The position numbers and the translations under genes are program-made. Shown here one piece after another: positions 25,449 through 35,800 of a stretch of 64,000 nt of DNA; the stretch's first letter is position 1, and each line of letters starts with the position of its first letter. Origin of the DNA: SKVR01 sp964410015 (GTDB lineage Bacteria > Bacteroidota > Bacteroidia > Bacteroidales > UBA7960); NCBI GenBank assembly GCA_964410015.1, contig CAYPFV010000001.1, positions 1-64,000 on the forward strand, written 5' to 3'. The notes below the pieces were generated by a model. That model saw only the letters and a program-made list of their open reading frames with translations. It was not told the origin of the DNA and did not search any database.

Positions 25449-27917
25449 ATGAAAATTTCATTCAACTGGCTAAAGGAATACATAAAGATTGAAGAATCGC
25501 CGGAAAAAATTTGCGAATACCTTACAGATTGTGGTTTGGAGGTAGAAGGGTTGGAAAAAATAAGTTCTGTAAAAGGTGGACTTGAGGGTTTAGTAATAGG
25601 AGAAGTGATACGTTGCGAAAAGCATCCTGATGCCGACCGTTTGAGTGTAACAGAAGTAAATATTGGTAATGAGATACTGCCTATAGTGTGTGGTGCGCCT
25701 AATGTTGCCCAGGGGCAAAAAGTTGTGGTAGCTACCGTGGGCACTACTTTATACCCTTCTGAAGGAGGTGAATTTCAGATCAAAAAAACCAAAATCAGAG
25801 GGCAACAATCAAAGGGAATGATATGTGCTGAAGACGAAATCGGATTGGGAGAAAATCACCAGGGCATTATGGTGCTCGACCCCTCCGCTGAAACAGGTGC
25901 TCCCGCCTCGGTATATTTTGACATACAAACGGATTATACCATCGAGATCGGACTTACCCCAAACCGGATAGACGCTGCATCGCATTTGGGTGTTGCCCGC
26001 GATCTTGTTGCGGTGTTTAATCACCTTTATCCCGATAAAGAATCTCATCTCATTAAACCCGATGTGAGCCATTTTCTGGTTGATGAAAATACCTGTCCTG
26101 TAAAAATAACCATTGAAGATACAGAAGCCTGCCCAAGATATACTGGGTTATGTATTAGCGGGGTTAAAATTGCTGAGTCACCTGAATGGATAAAAAACAG
26201 ATTAAAAACCATAGGACTTAAACCGATCAATAACCTGGTAGATATTACCAACTACGTATTACACGAAACAGGTCAACCCCTGCATGCTTTTGATGCCGAT
26301 AAAATAGAAGGCAACCAGGTAATCATTCAAAAACCATCAAAAGGCACTACTTTTATAACACTTGATGAAGAGGAAATTAAACTATCGGGCAATGATCTGA
26401 TGATATGCAATGCCCGTGAACCTATGTGTATAGCAGGAATTTTGGGTGGTATAGAATCAGGGGTAACAGAGCAAACCCAAAACATATTTTTAGAGAGCGC
26501 ATACTTTAATCCTGCCCATATCAGGCGATCGTCAAAACTACACTCTATCAATACCGATGCGTCTTTTCGTTTTGAAAGAGGAGCCGATCCGGAGATGACA
26601 ATTTTTGCTTTGAAAAGAGCAGCACTGCTCATTAAGGAAATTGCAGGAGGCAAAATCACTTCTATGGTAATGGATGTTTATCCTAACCCCCAAAAACCAA
26701 CTGAACTCCAATTTCATTATCTAACTGCTGATAAGCTGATTGGAAAGACTATTGAAAGGGAAACCATTAAAAACATACTGCGTTCTCTCGAAATAAAAAT
26801 CAAGGAAGAAAATGAAAAAAATCTTTTGCTCCAAATACCAGCCTACAGAGTTGATGTAACACGAGAAGCTGATGTAGTGGAAGAAATTCTTCGCATTTAT
26901 GGTTATAATAAAGTAGAACTACCGGAGAGATTACATGCCTCTATTGTTTCTACCCCAAAACCCAATAAAAACAAATTACAAAATATTTCTTCCGAACTGC
27001 TCTCAAACAGGGGATTTGTTGAGATCATGAATAATTCGCTCTCAAAAGCAGCTTATTATTCAAATGATCAAAATTTTTCCGAACAATCGGTAGTTAAGAT
27101 TCTGAATCCATTGAGCCAAGACTTAAGTGTAATGCGTCAAACCTTATTTTTTGGGGGAATGGAAAGCATTCTTTGGAATCAAAACCGAAAGATTACTAAC
27201 CTGAAAATTTATGAATTTGGTAATATTTATTTCAAAGAAAATACTGGAGATTATGGCACAAAAACTCCACTACCCGGATACCATGAAAATATCAGATTGG
27301 ACCTTTTTATGTGTGGAAATCTCAAACCTGAAAGCTGGTATGAAAAGGATAATCCCGTTGACTTCTTTGACCTGAAAGCAGAAATCATAAATCTACTCAA
27401 AAGGATAAACATACCAGTGAAAGAATTGAAGGCACAGGAAATGCAACCAATTGGATTCTATGAAACAGGTCTAACTTATTCTTACAACAAAGAAATACTT
27501 TTTGAAGTAGGACTGGTCTCCGGCAAATACCTGAAAATGTTTGATCTGAAACTACCAGTATTCTATGGCTCAGTAAACTGGGATCTTGTACTAAAACTTT
27601 CTGATAAAAATAAACTCATTTTCCGGGAGATACCCAAATTTCCTGAAGTGCGAAGAGACCTTGCCCTTTTGATCAACAACAATGTTAAATTTGCTGACAT
27701 AGAAAGAGTTGCCCGCCAGGCAGAACGTAAAATACTAAAAGAAGTAAGACTTTTTGACATTTATCAGGACAAAAAGATCGGTGAAAATATGAAATCATAC
27801 GCCGTTAGCTTTACACTTCTGGATGAAAAGAAAACACTCACCGACAAGGAAATTGATAAATCCATGGATAAAATCAGCAAATCATTGCAACGAGATCTTC
27901 ATGCGTCACTGAGATAA
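25449..27917 (+). CDS. pheT: Phenylalanyl-tRNA synthetase beta subunit
   Basis: This is the beta subunit of the (alpha-beta)2 enzyme that charges tRNA-Phe. It has 822 residues, the normal length. Domains in order: N-terminal MKISFNWLKEYI, the EMAP/tRNA-binding OB fold (about 40-155, with CEKHPDADRLSVTEV), the B3/4 editing domain, the B5 domain (IGKTI...VDVTREADVVEEI, about 420-490), the catalytic-like core, and the FDX-ACB anticodon-binding domain at the end (FPEVRRDLALLI...). pheS is not in the window, as expected where pheS and pheT are unlinked. It ends in a strong bidirectional terminator shared with the converging protease gene. Confidence 0.97.
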   Translation: MKISFNWLKEYIKIEESPEKICEYLTDCGLEVEGLEKISSVKGGLEGLVIGEVIRCEKHPDADRLSVTEVNIGNEILPIVCGAPNVAQGQKVVVATVGTTLYPSEGGEFQIKKTKIRGQQSKGMICAEDEIGLGENHQGIMVLDPSAETGAPASVYFDIQTDYTIEIGLTPNRIDAASHLGVARDLVAVFNHLYPDKESHLIKPDVSHFLVDENTCPVKITIEDTEACPRYTGLCISGVKIAESPEWIKNRLKTIGLKPINNLVDITNYVLHETGQPLHAFDADKIEGNQVIIQKPSKGTTFITLDEEEIKLSGNDLMICNAREPMCIAGILGGIESGVTEQTQNIFLESAYFNPAHIRRSSKLHSINTDASFRFERGADPEMTIFALKRAALLIKEIAGGKITSMVMDVYPNPQKPTELQFHYLTADKLIGKTIERETIKNILRSLEIKIKEENEKNLLLQIPAYRVDVTREADVVEEILRIYGYNKVELPERLHASIVSTPKPNKNKLQNISSELLSNRGFVEIMNNSLSKAAYYSNDQNFSEQSVVKILNPLSQDLSVMRQTLFFGGMESILWNQNRKITNLKIYEFGNIYFKENTGDYGTKTPLPGYHENIRLDLFMCGNLKPESWYEKDNPVDFFDLKAEIINLLKRINIPVKELKAQEMQPIGFYETGLTYSYNKEILFEVGLVSGKYLKMFDLKLPVFYGSVNWDLVLKLSDKNKLIFREIPKFPEVRRDLALLINNNVKFADIERVARQAERKILKEVRLFDIYQDKKIGENMKSYAVSFTLLDEKKTLTDKEIDKSMDKISKSLQRDLHASLR

Positions 27918-27934
27918 ATCAGAAAATTCCAACC

Positions 27935-27970
27935 AAAAAGCGGATATCATTTTCATAATATCCGCTTTTT
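27935..27970. terminator. Bidirectional intrinsic terminator between pheT and the C25 protease gene
   Basis: AAAAAGCGGATAT (27935-27947) pairs perfectly with ATATCCGCTTTTT (27958-27970) around a 10-nt loop. T-runs on both strands let it terminate both converging genes. Confidence 0.85.
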
Positions 27971-28035
27971 GATTATCAATTTTCACATTACGAACATATT
28001 CATTATTCATCATGTGAAAAATCTCCATTGTTTTG

Positions 28036-31000
28036 TTAATCCATTTTCGTGATCTTTCGAGTCAGGGTTGTGTTTTCAGTCACTGTTTTTATGAAATAGT
28101 TCCCTTTAGGCAAATGATCAAGGTCTAAAACCTGAACTCCTCTTATGTCGTGTGCTGAAAAAACAGTATTCCCCAGTACATCCAAAATGTAAACTTCTGA
28201 AGGGGATTCTTCTGAAACATCTATTGTGAGCATAGAACTGAAAGGATTTGGATAAACACTCAGGTCATTACTATTAAGATCGTTTACATTCAGACCTGTA
28301 GCCTTCAAAACAATATCAACAGTAACATTTTCTCCCATTAAAAATATACTACCTTCATTGTCATGATAACCTTCTCTTTTCACAATATAATTATACAAAC
28401 CGTTATCTAACCCAATCATCAAATAATTACCCGGCTCGTATTCACTACCTTCCATAACAACAACAGCGTCGTCAACCTGGTTTCCAAATTCATCCTGGAC
28501 ATCAAAAAGTGCCTCCAGTTTGATCTCAATAAGAAAAACATCTATTTCCATATGATCATCAACCAATTCCATGGTACCTTCAACTTCATAAAAATCCTCT
28601 TTATGTATTTTATAGGTGTAGGTGCCGGGAAGCATTTGCTCAAACATCATAACACCCGGATCATATGTATCATCATTGATTGTAATTACTGCATCTGACA
28701 CCTCTCCATATTCGTTTGTGATGTTGAAAGAAACATTATAAATATCCTGCAAAGCAACTCCTATTTCAATATCCTCGTCAACAAGTTCAAAATCACCTTC
28801 AACACTCAGATATCCATCTTTTTCAACACGATAGGAATAATCACCTGCAAATAATCCTTCACTGGTATAGGTACCTTCTGCTAATGAATTATTGTCGATG
28901 AGTATCTTAGCATCATCTACAGTATTCCCATATACGTCTTCAACATTGAAGGTGACATGATAACGTGGCCATGGAGTAAGGGTAACAGATTCGGTTACAT
29001 CTGCATTGGAAATAATTACCTGTCCTTCCGCATCGAAGTGTTCATTTTTGCTGATCACATAATCATAAGTACCGGGAAGTAATTCTGTAAGTGTGTATAC
29101 ACCGGCACTATGGGTATTGCCATTGACAGTTATAACTGCATTTTGCAGTGCTTGTGTACCGTCAGATATTTGGAAAGTAAGCGAAAATAATTCCTGAAGT
29201 TGAGCGGCAACTGTAACGTTGTCATCTGTAATTTCGAACTCACCTGAGGCAGATTGATAACCGTCGAGTGAAACTTCAAATTGGTATTCGCCAGCAACCA
29301 GAGAATCAATATCATACTGACCTGGTTCATATGTATAATCATTAATGGTAACAGAAGCATCAGTGAGAGGTTCTCCTTCGGTATCCTCTACGGTAAATTC
29401 GGCTTCATAGGTCGGTAATGCTTCAAGAACAGCATTTATGGTAAGTTCTTCGCCATCTACATCGAAATTACCAGAATCAGAAGTATAAGCATATTTTGAT
29501 ACAGAATATTCATACGCTCCATCCACAACAGAAGGAATTACATATTGTCCTTCAGGGTAGGTGAATCCATTAAGGGTAATACTTGCACCTTCCACGGGAT
29601 CCCCATATGTATCTTCCACCGTAAAGGTAACATCGTATCCAGGCAATTCGTAGTGAATAATTATCTTCCATGAATTATTTTCTACAAAAGTATAATCTTC
29701 ATTGCTCCCACTTCCACCCCAGGTGCGGAAAGCATGTAGTTCAAAGGTTATATCTCCACCACCGGTAACGTCATTGGCGATGGTAAGATCATTTCTGCTG
29801 TAATCGAATGTTCCACCTGAGCTATTACTACCGGAGGAAACGGAAGACTCAGTAGTACCACCTTCTGAAACACAGCGAATAAAAGATCGCTGCTCACTCA
29901 TCCATGCGCTATTTTCAGAAGTCATCGAATATTCTGTGTCAACACCTGTTATTATGGCTCCCTCGGGGATTGTTACGGTCATAATACCAGGTTCCTGGGC
30001 ATTACTTTGTGTGTTGGGTGATGGATTGTAGGTTGTTGGTATATTCCCGTCGCTGTATACGGGTGCCTGCCCTATGATAATCTCTCTGGTTTCCTGTGTG
30101 GTATATTCTCCGGATTGCATTTCAAAATCAATCAAAGCGGGAGATTCTGCAGGGGATTGTGCAGAGGCAGAAAATACGAAAGTAGCTGTATCAGATGCTA
30201 ATGGTTCTATAGCACTTAACTGATAATTATTTTGAGTAAAACTTAACCATTGACTTTCAGACTCTGCAGAAATCTCTGTGTTTTGACTAACTGCCTGTCC
30301 TGTATTGGTAACAACAATATGAAGGTCGGCAGTTTCACCAGGATCCAAAACACCAGGGTTCAATTGGCCATCATCTTCAATCCAAAGTGTTTCAAAAACC
30401 ATCTCCGGTGCCGCTCCTGAGAGTCTCATAGTAGATTCCCATGTTTCATTACCATCGGTTACCTGCAACAGGGCAGTAGCACTATGGTTGTTGGGTATAT
30501 CTTCTGCTACAGCAAAAGTAAAAGCATTGGCAACGGTGGCAGTATTATCTTGATCTCCACTGTTAACTGTTCCAAAATCTACAGGGTTATCATCGGTTAA
30601 TGAAAAATATGGATCATCAATTGTGATGGTTGCTGTAACATTTTCTGCATTTTCAACACCAACATTTTTCAATGTCACATCAATACCGGTATTTTGTCCG
30701 TAGATAAAAAGCTCACTTTCATTATTGGGTGTAAAACTATCAAGCAATACATAAGGTCCATCGGGTGGAATAACTTCAATTTCTTCATTGATATACGTTA
30801 CCTTGTTAAAAGCGGTGATGGTAAGGGTAAGATTTTGTGGTTGTGTAATTTCTTCATCAAAGTCAACAGTTGCAACACCTTCAGAGATATATGCCCTGCC
30901 AACGATTACAACCTCTTCTTCAACCTCATCGTAACGGGTAAGTGCTACGGTAGCATCTTCAGCATTTTCGGCCATCACTTCAAAAGAGTTTGTTCCCATT

Positions 31001-32805
31001 AAAATAACAGGATTATAATCCACAACCAATTCCTGGGGAACATCTGTTCTTACCATAAGAGTAGGATCACCAAAAAGTACCCAGGTATCGTGGGTAAGCA
31101 CACCTTGGTTATCATATGCGGGAATCATAGCCATACTTCCATTTGCAGACAGTCCACCATAGGTTCTTTTGATCATTTCATACCCAACAATACTTTGCTC
31201 TGTTAACAGCGCTACCATCTCATCCTGGCCTTCCATAGGAGGTTGCCAGGGTTGATTGATGGTTGACATGAGTGTTCCTACTGCGCCAGTGGGCTCTCCA
31301 TCATGAGTGGCACGCATCCAGGATTCTGCAAAAGAGTAATTATTGACAAAATTCCCGTTTACACATGCTACAGACCAGATAAAAGGTAATTTTCCGGTAT
31401 TGGTCAGCTGATTTACATGAGAAATGCTGTATCCTGCTACACTCCAACCAGTTACAGAGCCATGATTAATAAAATTGATGGTACTCACACCTTCATTGAT
31501 ATCATTTGAAATATCGGTGGCAGTTGTGTTGGGGACACCGGGAACCCCACCATCATATCTTTTATGAACTACATCATATGTGAAATTCAATAAGGTATCT
31601 CTGATAAAATCCATATGCTCATAATCTGCCTCACCGTTGTGCCCGTTGCCAGCCCCTTCATTTCTGGCAATACCTAATCCGGTGCTGAGCCAGGTATCTT
31701 CTGTTGTCATATCTCTCTCATATTCTATCATTCGCTGAACCTGGGTTTCAACCTGTTCGACATTTTCGGCAGAAAATCTTCCAACAAAAATTTCATTATA
31801 AGAATCATTGCCCGTTATATATCCGTAGGCGTTATCAGAATGTCCATTGCTGGTTGTCATAGGTTCTAATTGTGGGCCATCTCCAACAAGAAGCAGATGG
31901 GCAAAATCTTCATTTTCGTTGTAATAATCTACCACAAAAGATTTAATCTCGGAAGCAGATGAACCCACTTCTGATTTTGCCAGCAGTTCGGTTTTTCGTC
32001 CTGTGGTTCTTTTCCAGTCAACAAAAGGTTTCATAGCATCCACAAAATCATCATGAGCAATAATGAGCAGACTACCCTCTTCTCCTTCAAGAAACTGGTA
32101 GTTTTTTTCAGCGGCATTCATGTTTAAGAACATATTATTATAAATATTACTGAACTCTGAATCTGCTCTTATCTCATTTTTGTCCCTAATCAGCGGATTA
32201 TCAGCGATCTCGCCATTGCTTTCAAGAACCACAGTCAAAGAGGTAAAAACCCTAAGTGTTTTAGATACCGGATTATACTGAAATGGGAAAACTGTAACGG
32301 TTTGTCCACGAAAATCCCGAATAATAAAAGGATCCTCTAACTGTGCCAGTTCATTGGGCCAAAATGCATCTTTACGATAAACTTCTGCATATTCATAAGG
32401 TACATCCTCAGGATTAATATCTCTGGTAAAATGTCCTTTGGAGGGAGCGATGTCAATGCCTTCAATATCAATAAACTCCTTTGCGATAACCTTTATATTC
32501 ATATTTTCTGCGTCGGGAATCACAACAGAGGTATGAAGTTTACCAAGATCGGGCATTCCTTTTTCAGTGATTTGCGTGCCATTAAGAGTTCTGATGATTG
32601 TTTGAACACCATCTGGGGTTTCAACGCTTTCTGATAAATACCCCTCTAAATTAAAATTGATTTGAGTTTTGTAAACATCACTCTCTATCAAATCAATATT
32701 GGCTTCTTTTGGTTGTTGGCTGGTAAACCCATTCCAGTTTTGTGCCAAAACAAAAGAGTATGAACTGATAAATAAGAAACAAGTAAAAAGTACAATCTTT
32801 TTCAT
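28036..32805 (-). CDS. Secreted C25 (gingipain-type) cysteine protease, Arg-gingipain-like, T9SS substrate
   Basis: This 1589-residue protein has a signal peptide ending FVLAQ (about residue 22), a propeptide to about 240, and a C25 caspase-like domain of about 245-600. Catalytic H448 is in FINHGS and catalytic C481 in SVACVNGNF, 33 residues apart as in RgpB (His211/Cys244). D394 in NGEADYEHMD aligns with RgpB Asp163, the Arg-specific S1 residue. SDNAYGYITGNDSYNEIFVGRFS also closely follows RgpB. Then come an Ig-like domain, two CARDB/NEW3-like domains (about 690-910), a beta domain (915-1055), six tandem repeats of about 74 residues (1057-1501, PEGA/carboxypeptidase-regulatory-like) and a T9SS type A sorting domain (LSVYPNPFSS to the end). 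The gingipain comparison is from memory. Arg specificity is inferred. Confidence 0.88.
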   Translation of the reverse strand: MKKIVLFTCFLFISSYSFVLAQNWNGFTSQQPKEANIDLIESDVYKTQINFNLEGYLSESVETPDGVQTIIRTLNGTQITEKGMPDLGKLHTSVVIPDAENMNIKVIAKEFIDIEGIDIAPSKGHFTRDINPEDVPYEYAEVYRKDAFWPNELAQLEDPFIIRDFRGQTVTVFPFQYNPVSKTLRVFTSLTVVLESNGEIADNPLIRDKNEIRADSEFSNIYNNMFLNMNAAEKNYQFLEGEEGSLLIIAHDDFVDAMKPFVDWKRTTGRKTELLAKSEVGSSASEIKSFVVDYYNENEDFAHLLLVGDGPQLEPMTTSNGHSDNAYGYITGNDSYNEIFVGRFSAENVEQVETQVQRMIEYERDMTTEDTWLSTGLGIARNEGAGNGHNGEADYEHMDFIRDTLLNFTYDVVHKRYDGGVPGVPNTTATDISNDINEGVSTINFINHGSVTGWSVAGYSISHVNQLTNTGKLPFIWSVACVNGNFVNNYSFAESWMRATHDGEPTGAVGTLMSTINQPWQPPMEGQDEMVALLTEQSIVGYEMIKRTYGGLSANGSMAMIPAYDNQGVLTHDTWVLFGDPTLMVRTDVPQELVVDYNPVILMGTNSFEVMAENAEDATVALTRYDEVEEEVVIVGRAYISEGVATVDFDEEITQPQNLTLTITAFNKVTYINEEIEVIPPDGPYVLLDSFTPNNESELFIYGQNTGIDVTLKNVGVENAENVTATITIDDPYFSLTDDNPVDFGTVNSGDQDNTATVANAFTFAVAEDIPNNHSATALLQVTDGNETWESTMRLSGAAPEMVFETLWIEDDGQLNPGVLDPGETADLHIVVTNTGQAVSQNTEISAESESQWLSFTQNNYQLSAIEPLASDTATFVFSASAQSPAESPALIDFEMQSGEYTTQETREIIIGQAPVYSDGNIPTTYNPSPNTQSNAQEPGIMTVTIPEGAIITGVDTEYSMTSENSAWMSEQRSFIRCVSEGGTTESSVSSGSNSSGGTFDYSRNDLTIANDVTGGGDITFELHAFRTWGGSGSNEDYTFVENNSWKIIIHYELPGYDVTFTVEDTYGDPVEGASITLNGFTYPEGQYVIPSVVDGAYEYSVSKYAYTSDSGNFDVDGEELTINAVLEALPTYEAEFTVEDTEGEPLTDASVTINDYTYEPGQYDIDSLVAGEYQFEVSLDGYQSASGEFEITDDNVTVAAQLQELFSLTFQISDGTQALQNAVITVNGNTHSAGVYTLTELLPGTYDYVISKNEHFDAEGQVIISNADVTESVTLTPWPRYHVTFNVEDVYGNTVDDAKILIDNNSLAEGTYTSEGLFAGDYSYRVEKDGYLSVEGDFELVDEDIEIGVALQDIYNVSFNITNEYGEVSDAVITINDDTYDPGVMMFEQMLPGTYTYKIHKEDFYEVEGTMELVDDHMEIDVFLIEIKLEALFDVQDEFGNQVDDAVVVMEGSEYEPGNYLMIGLDNGLYNYIVKREGYHDNEGSIFLMGENVTVDIVLKATGLNVNDLNSNDLSVYPNPFSSMLTIDVSEESPSEVYILDVLGNTVFSAHDIRGVQVLDLDHLPKGNYFIKTVTENTTLTRKITKMD
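28303..29637 (-). repeat. Six tandem ~222-bp coding repeats in the Arg-gingipain-like gene
   Basis: Each unit encodes about 74 residues of the form xxVxFxVxDxxGxxxxDAxIxxNxxxYxxGxY, then xxLxxGxYxYxVxKxGYxxxxGxxxxxxxxxxxxxxL. Units are diverged from one another but match, position by position, the six units of the neighbouring gene (the third unit of each ends in PWP). Confidence 0.85.
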
Positions 32806-32844
32806 AAAAAAATGGTTTGTAGTCGGGTTAATAAAAAGAAAAAA

Positions 32845-32871
32845 GCCGGGATTATAAATTATTATCCCGGC
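32845..32871 (-). terminator. Intrinsic terminator after the Lys-gingipain-like gene
   Basis: Read on the minus strand, GCCGGGAT/ATCCCGGC arms (32864-32871 and 32845-32852) with an 11-nt loop are followed by a T-rich run (CTTTTTTCTTTTT). It sits between the two protease genes, so they are probably transcribed separately. Confidence 0.7.
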
Positions 32872-32883
32872 ATATAAATAATA

Positions 32884-35800
32884 TTATTTTATAATGATCT
32901 TTTTTATATATTTATTATTGTTGTTTCTTAAACTAAGGTAATAAATTCCTGCCGGATATTCAGAAATATTTATGTTAAAAACATGTTGCCCTGAAATATT
33001 TTTTAAAGGAATTTTTTGAATTTCCTGTCCCTGGTAGTTAGTAATGGACATATCTGCATCATCAAATCTTCCATTGAGTAAAACCTGGAATTCTCCTGCT
33101 GAAGGATTTGGATAAACACTTATTCCTTCAGAAACAAAAGAAGAAATGCCGGTTTCTAAAGCAGTGAGTACGATATCAACAAACACGTCCTGGTTATTTA
33201 CAAGTACATTTCCACTGTAGGTATTATATCCTTCTCTCTCAATGTTATAGGCAAACATCCCGTTATCAATTCCCAGCATCACATAATTGCCGGGTTCGTG
33301 AGTATTCCCATCAAATGTTACAACAGCATCCGTAATGGAATCTCCCTGTTCGTTGGTAACATTAAAATGCACTTCATAAATAATTTCGATCATAAAAACC
33401 TCAATTGTTTGATGATCATCTATGAACACTTCACCTTCAACATCATAGTAATTCTCTCTTTTAATGGAGTAAGTGAGGTTTCCGGGCAATACCTGATGGA
33501 AGGTATGAGTACCTGGTTCGTGTGTATTTCCATTCATAGTAATGATGGCATCTTCCAGTGGTCCGTCACCACAGGTTATATCAAAATCTACGGTGTATAC
33601 ATCCTGCATTTCAACATTAATGGTTAAATCCTGATCTGTAAGTTCGAAATTTCCTTCAACAGTAAGATAACCATCTTTTGAAACAGAATAGTCATAACTT
33701 CCGGAGAAAAGTCCTTCTGCAACATATTGGTTTTCATCCATAGATTCTCCATCGATGCTTACTACAGCATCGTTTATATTTTCACCATATACATCTTTAA
33801 CATCAAAGTTAACATTATATTTTGGCCAGGGTTCCATTTCAACTTCAACCATTTCGTTTTGATCAGATATGGTAATACTTCCTTGGGTTTCAAAATATTC
33901 ATCAAGGTTTACAGAATAATTGTACTCACCGGGCAACAAGTTTTCTACTGTATATATACCTGCAGGCAGGGTTTCATCATTAAATGTGATGGAAGCATTG
34001 GTAATTTCGTTTTCCCCATCGGTAACATCAAAAGTTACACTATATAGTTGCTGTATTTGTTCCGATAATGTAATGTTTTGATCTACAATTTCAAATTGAC
34101 CGTTAACAGGATGAAATCCATCTTTTGATATTTCATACTCATATGTATCTGCCACAAGGTAATCTATGGTGTATTGCCCGGGATCATATTCATTCCCGTT
34201 TACAGATATTACGGCATCAGATATCTGATTTCCCTGTGTATCTTCAACTGTAAAAACTACTTGGTAAGTAGGCAATTCTTCGAGTATAACTGTTACTACA
34301 ATATCTTCTCCATCGACAGTAAAATTACCCTGTGCTGACGTATAGGCATATTTTGATACCTCGTAATCATAATCGCCGTTCAAAATATTTTCAAATTGAT
34401 ACATACCATCTGGGTATGTTGATCCATTGAGGGTTATTTGAGCATCTGATAATGCATTTCCTTCGGTATCTTCTACCACAAAATCGACGGTATAAACGGG
34501 TTGGGTAAAATGCACAATCATTTTCCAACTATTGTTGTTAACATAATTATATTCCGTATCTGAACCCGAGCCACCCCATGTGCGGAAGGCATGAAGCTCA
34601 AATGTTACTTCCCCGCCTCCTGTAACATTATTGGCTATATCGAGGCCTGTTCTGCTATACTCAAAAGTACCCTCTGCGTTCCCTGAACCCTGCGCAACTG
34701 ATTCCTCGGTTGTTCCTCCTTCGCTTACACATCGTACAAAAGATCTTTGTTCGCTCATCCATGCCCCGTTAAATGCAGTCATATCATATTCCACATCAAC
34801 ACCGGTAATGGTGGCATCTTCAGGGATGGTAACAGTCATTACACCTGGATCAGTGGCATTACTTGAAGTGGTTACATTTTGATTATAAGTAGTTGGTATA
34901 TCACCCTGATTATAAAAAGGGGCCTGACCAATAACAATCTGACGCGTTTCCTCAAAACTATAAGACCCCATTTCTAGTGAAAAATCAAGTTCTACGGGTG
35001 TTTCGGGAGGAGTATTATTGCTTGCAAACAGGGTAAAGGTAACCGAATCAGATGAACCTGGTTCTAAACTGATCAATTCGTCAGATGACTGCTGAATAAT
35101 GATCCACGGACTATCGCCTGATACTTCTGCTGTAGCAATTTGGCTGGCAGCATGTCCGGTGTTGGTAATTTGCATTATAACATCTGCTGTTTCTCCCGGG
35201 TCCAGCACTCCTGGGTTAAGCAAACCCGGATCATCGATTGTAAGTGTATCAAAAACCAGGACAGGTGCACTGGCTTTTACTTTCATATTAGACTGCCACT
35301 GATTTTCGCCATCTGTAAGATTTAATACAAAAGTTGCTTCATATTGATCAGGTACCTCATCAGAAACTTCAAAAGAAAAAGCATTTTCAACTGTTGCAGT
35401 GTTGTCTGTATCACCGGCATTTACATCACCAAAATCAACAGATCCTTCGGTTAAAAGGGTAAAATAAGGATCTGAACCGGTTAAGGTTCCGGATATTCCA
35501 ATGCCATTGTCGGCACCAACATTTTTTACAGTTACATCTATGGAGGTTGTCTGACCGTATATAAATTCCTCTGCATCACCAGAAAAATCATAAGAATCGA
35601 GAACCACGAAAGGACCTTCCAGAGCAGCAGCCGGAACATTTTGTATGTAAGGTATATGTTGCGATTTGGTAACAACAATGGTAACATCATCCGCATCAAC
35701 GATCGGTTCTATGGGTACTTCTACTTCACCGGATTCACCTACAAGTGCAGCGCCATGTAAAACACCATTCTGCGAAATGGCAACATATGAACCCGGCTCG

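Noticed and set aside
33298..34047. Several plus-strand frames of about 100 codons antisense to the protease genes
   Set aside because: They are reverse-strand shadows of the repeat region, recurring with its periodicity; the minus-strand protein has clear family features.
28303..34497. Regular repeats in the protease genes as a CRISPR-like or non-coding array
   Set aside because: Period is about 222 bp, units are in frame, diverged at DNA level and conserved at protein level: these are coding domain repeats.
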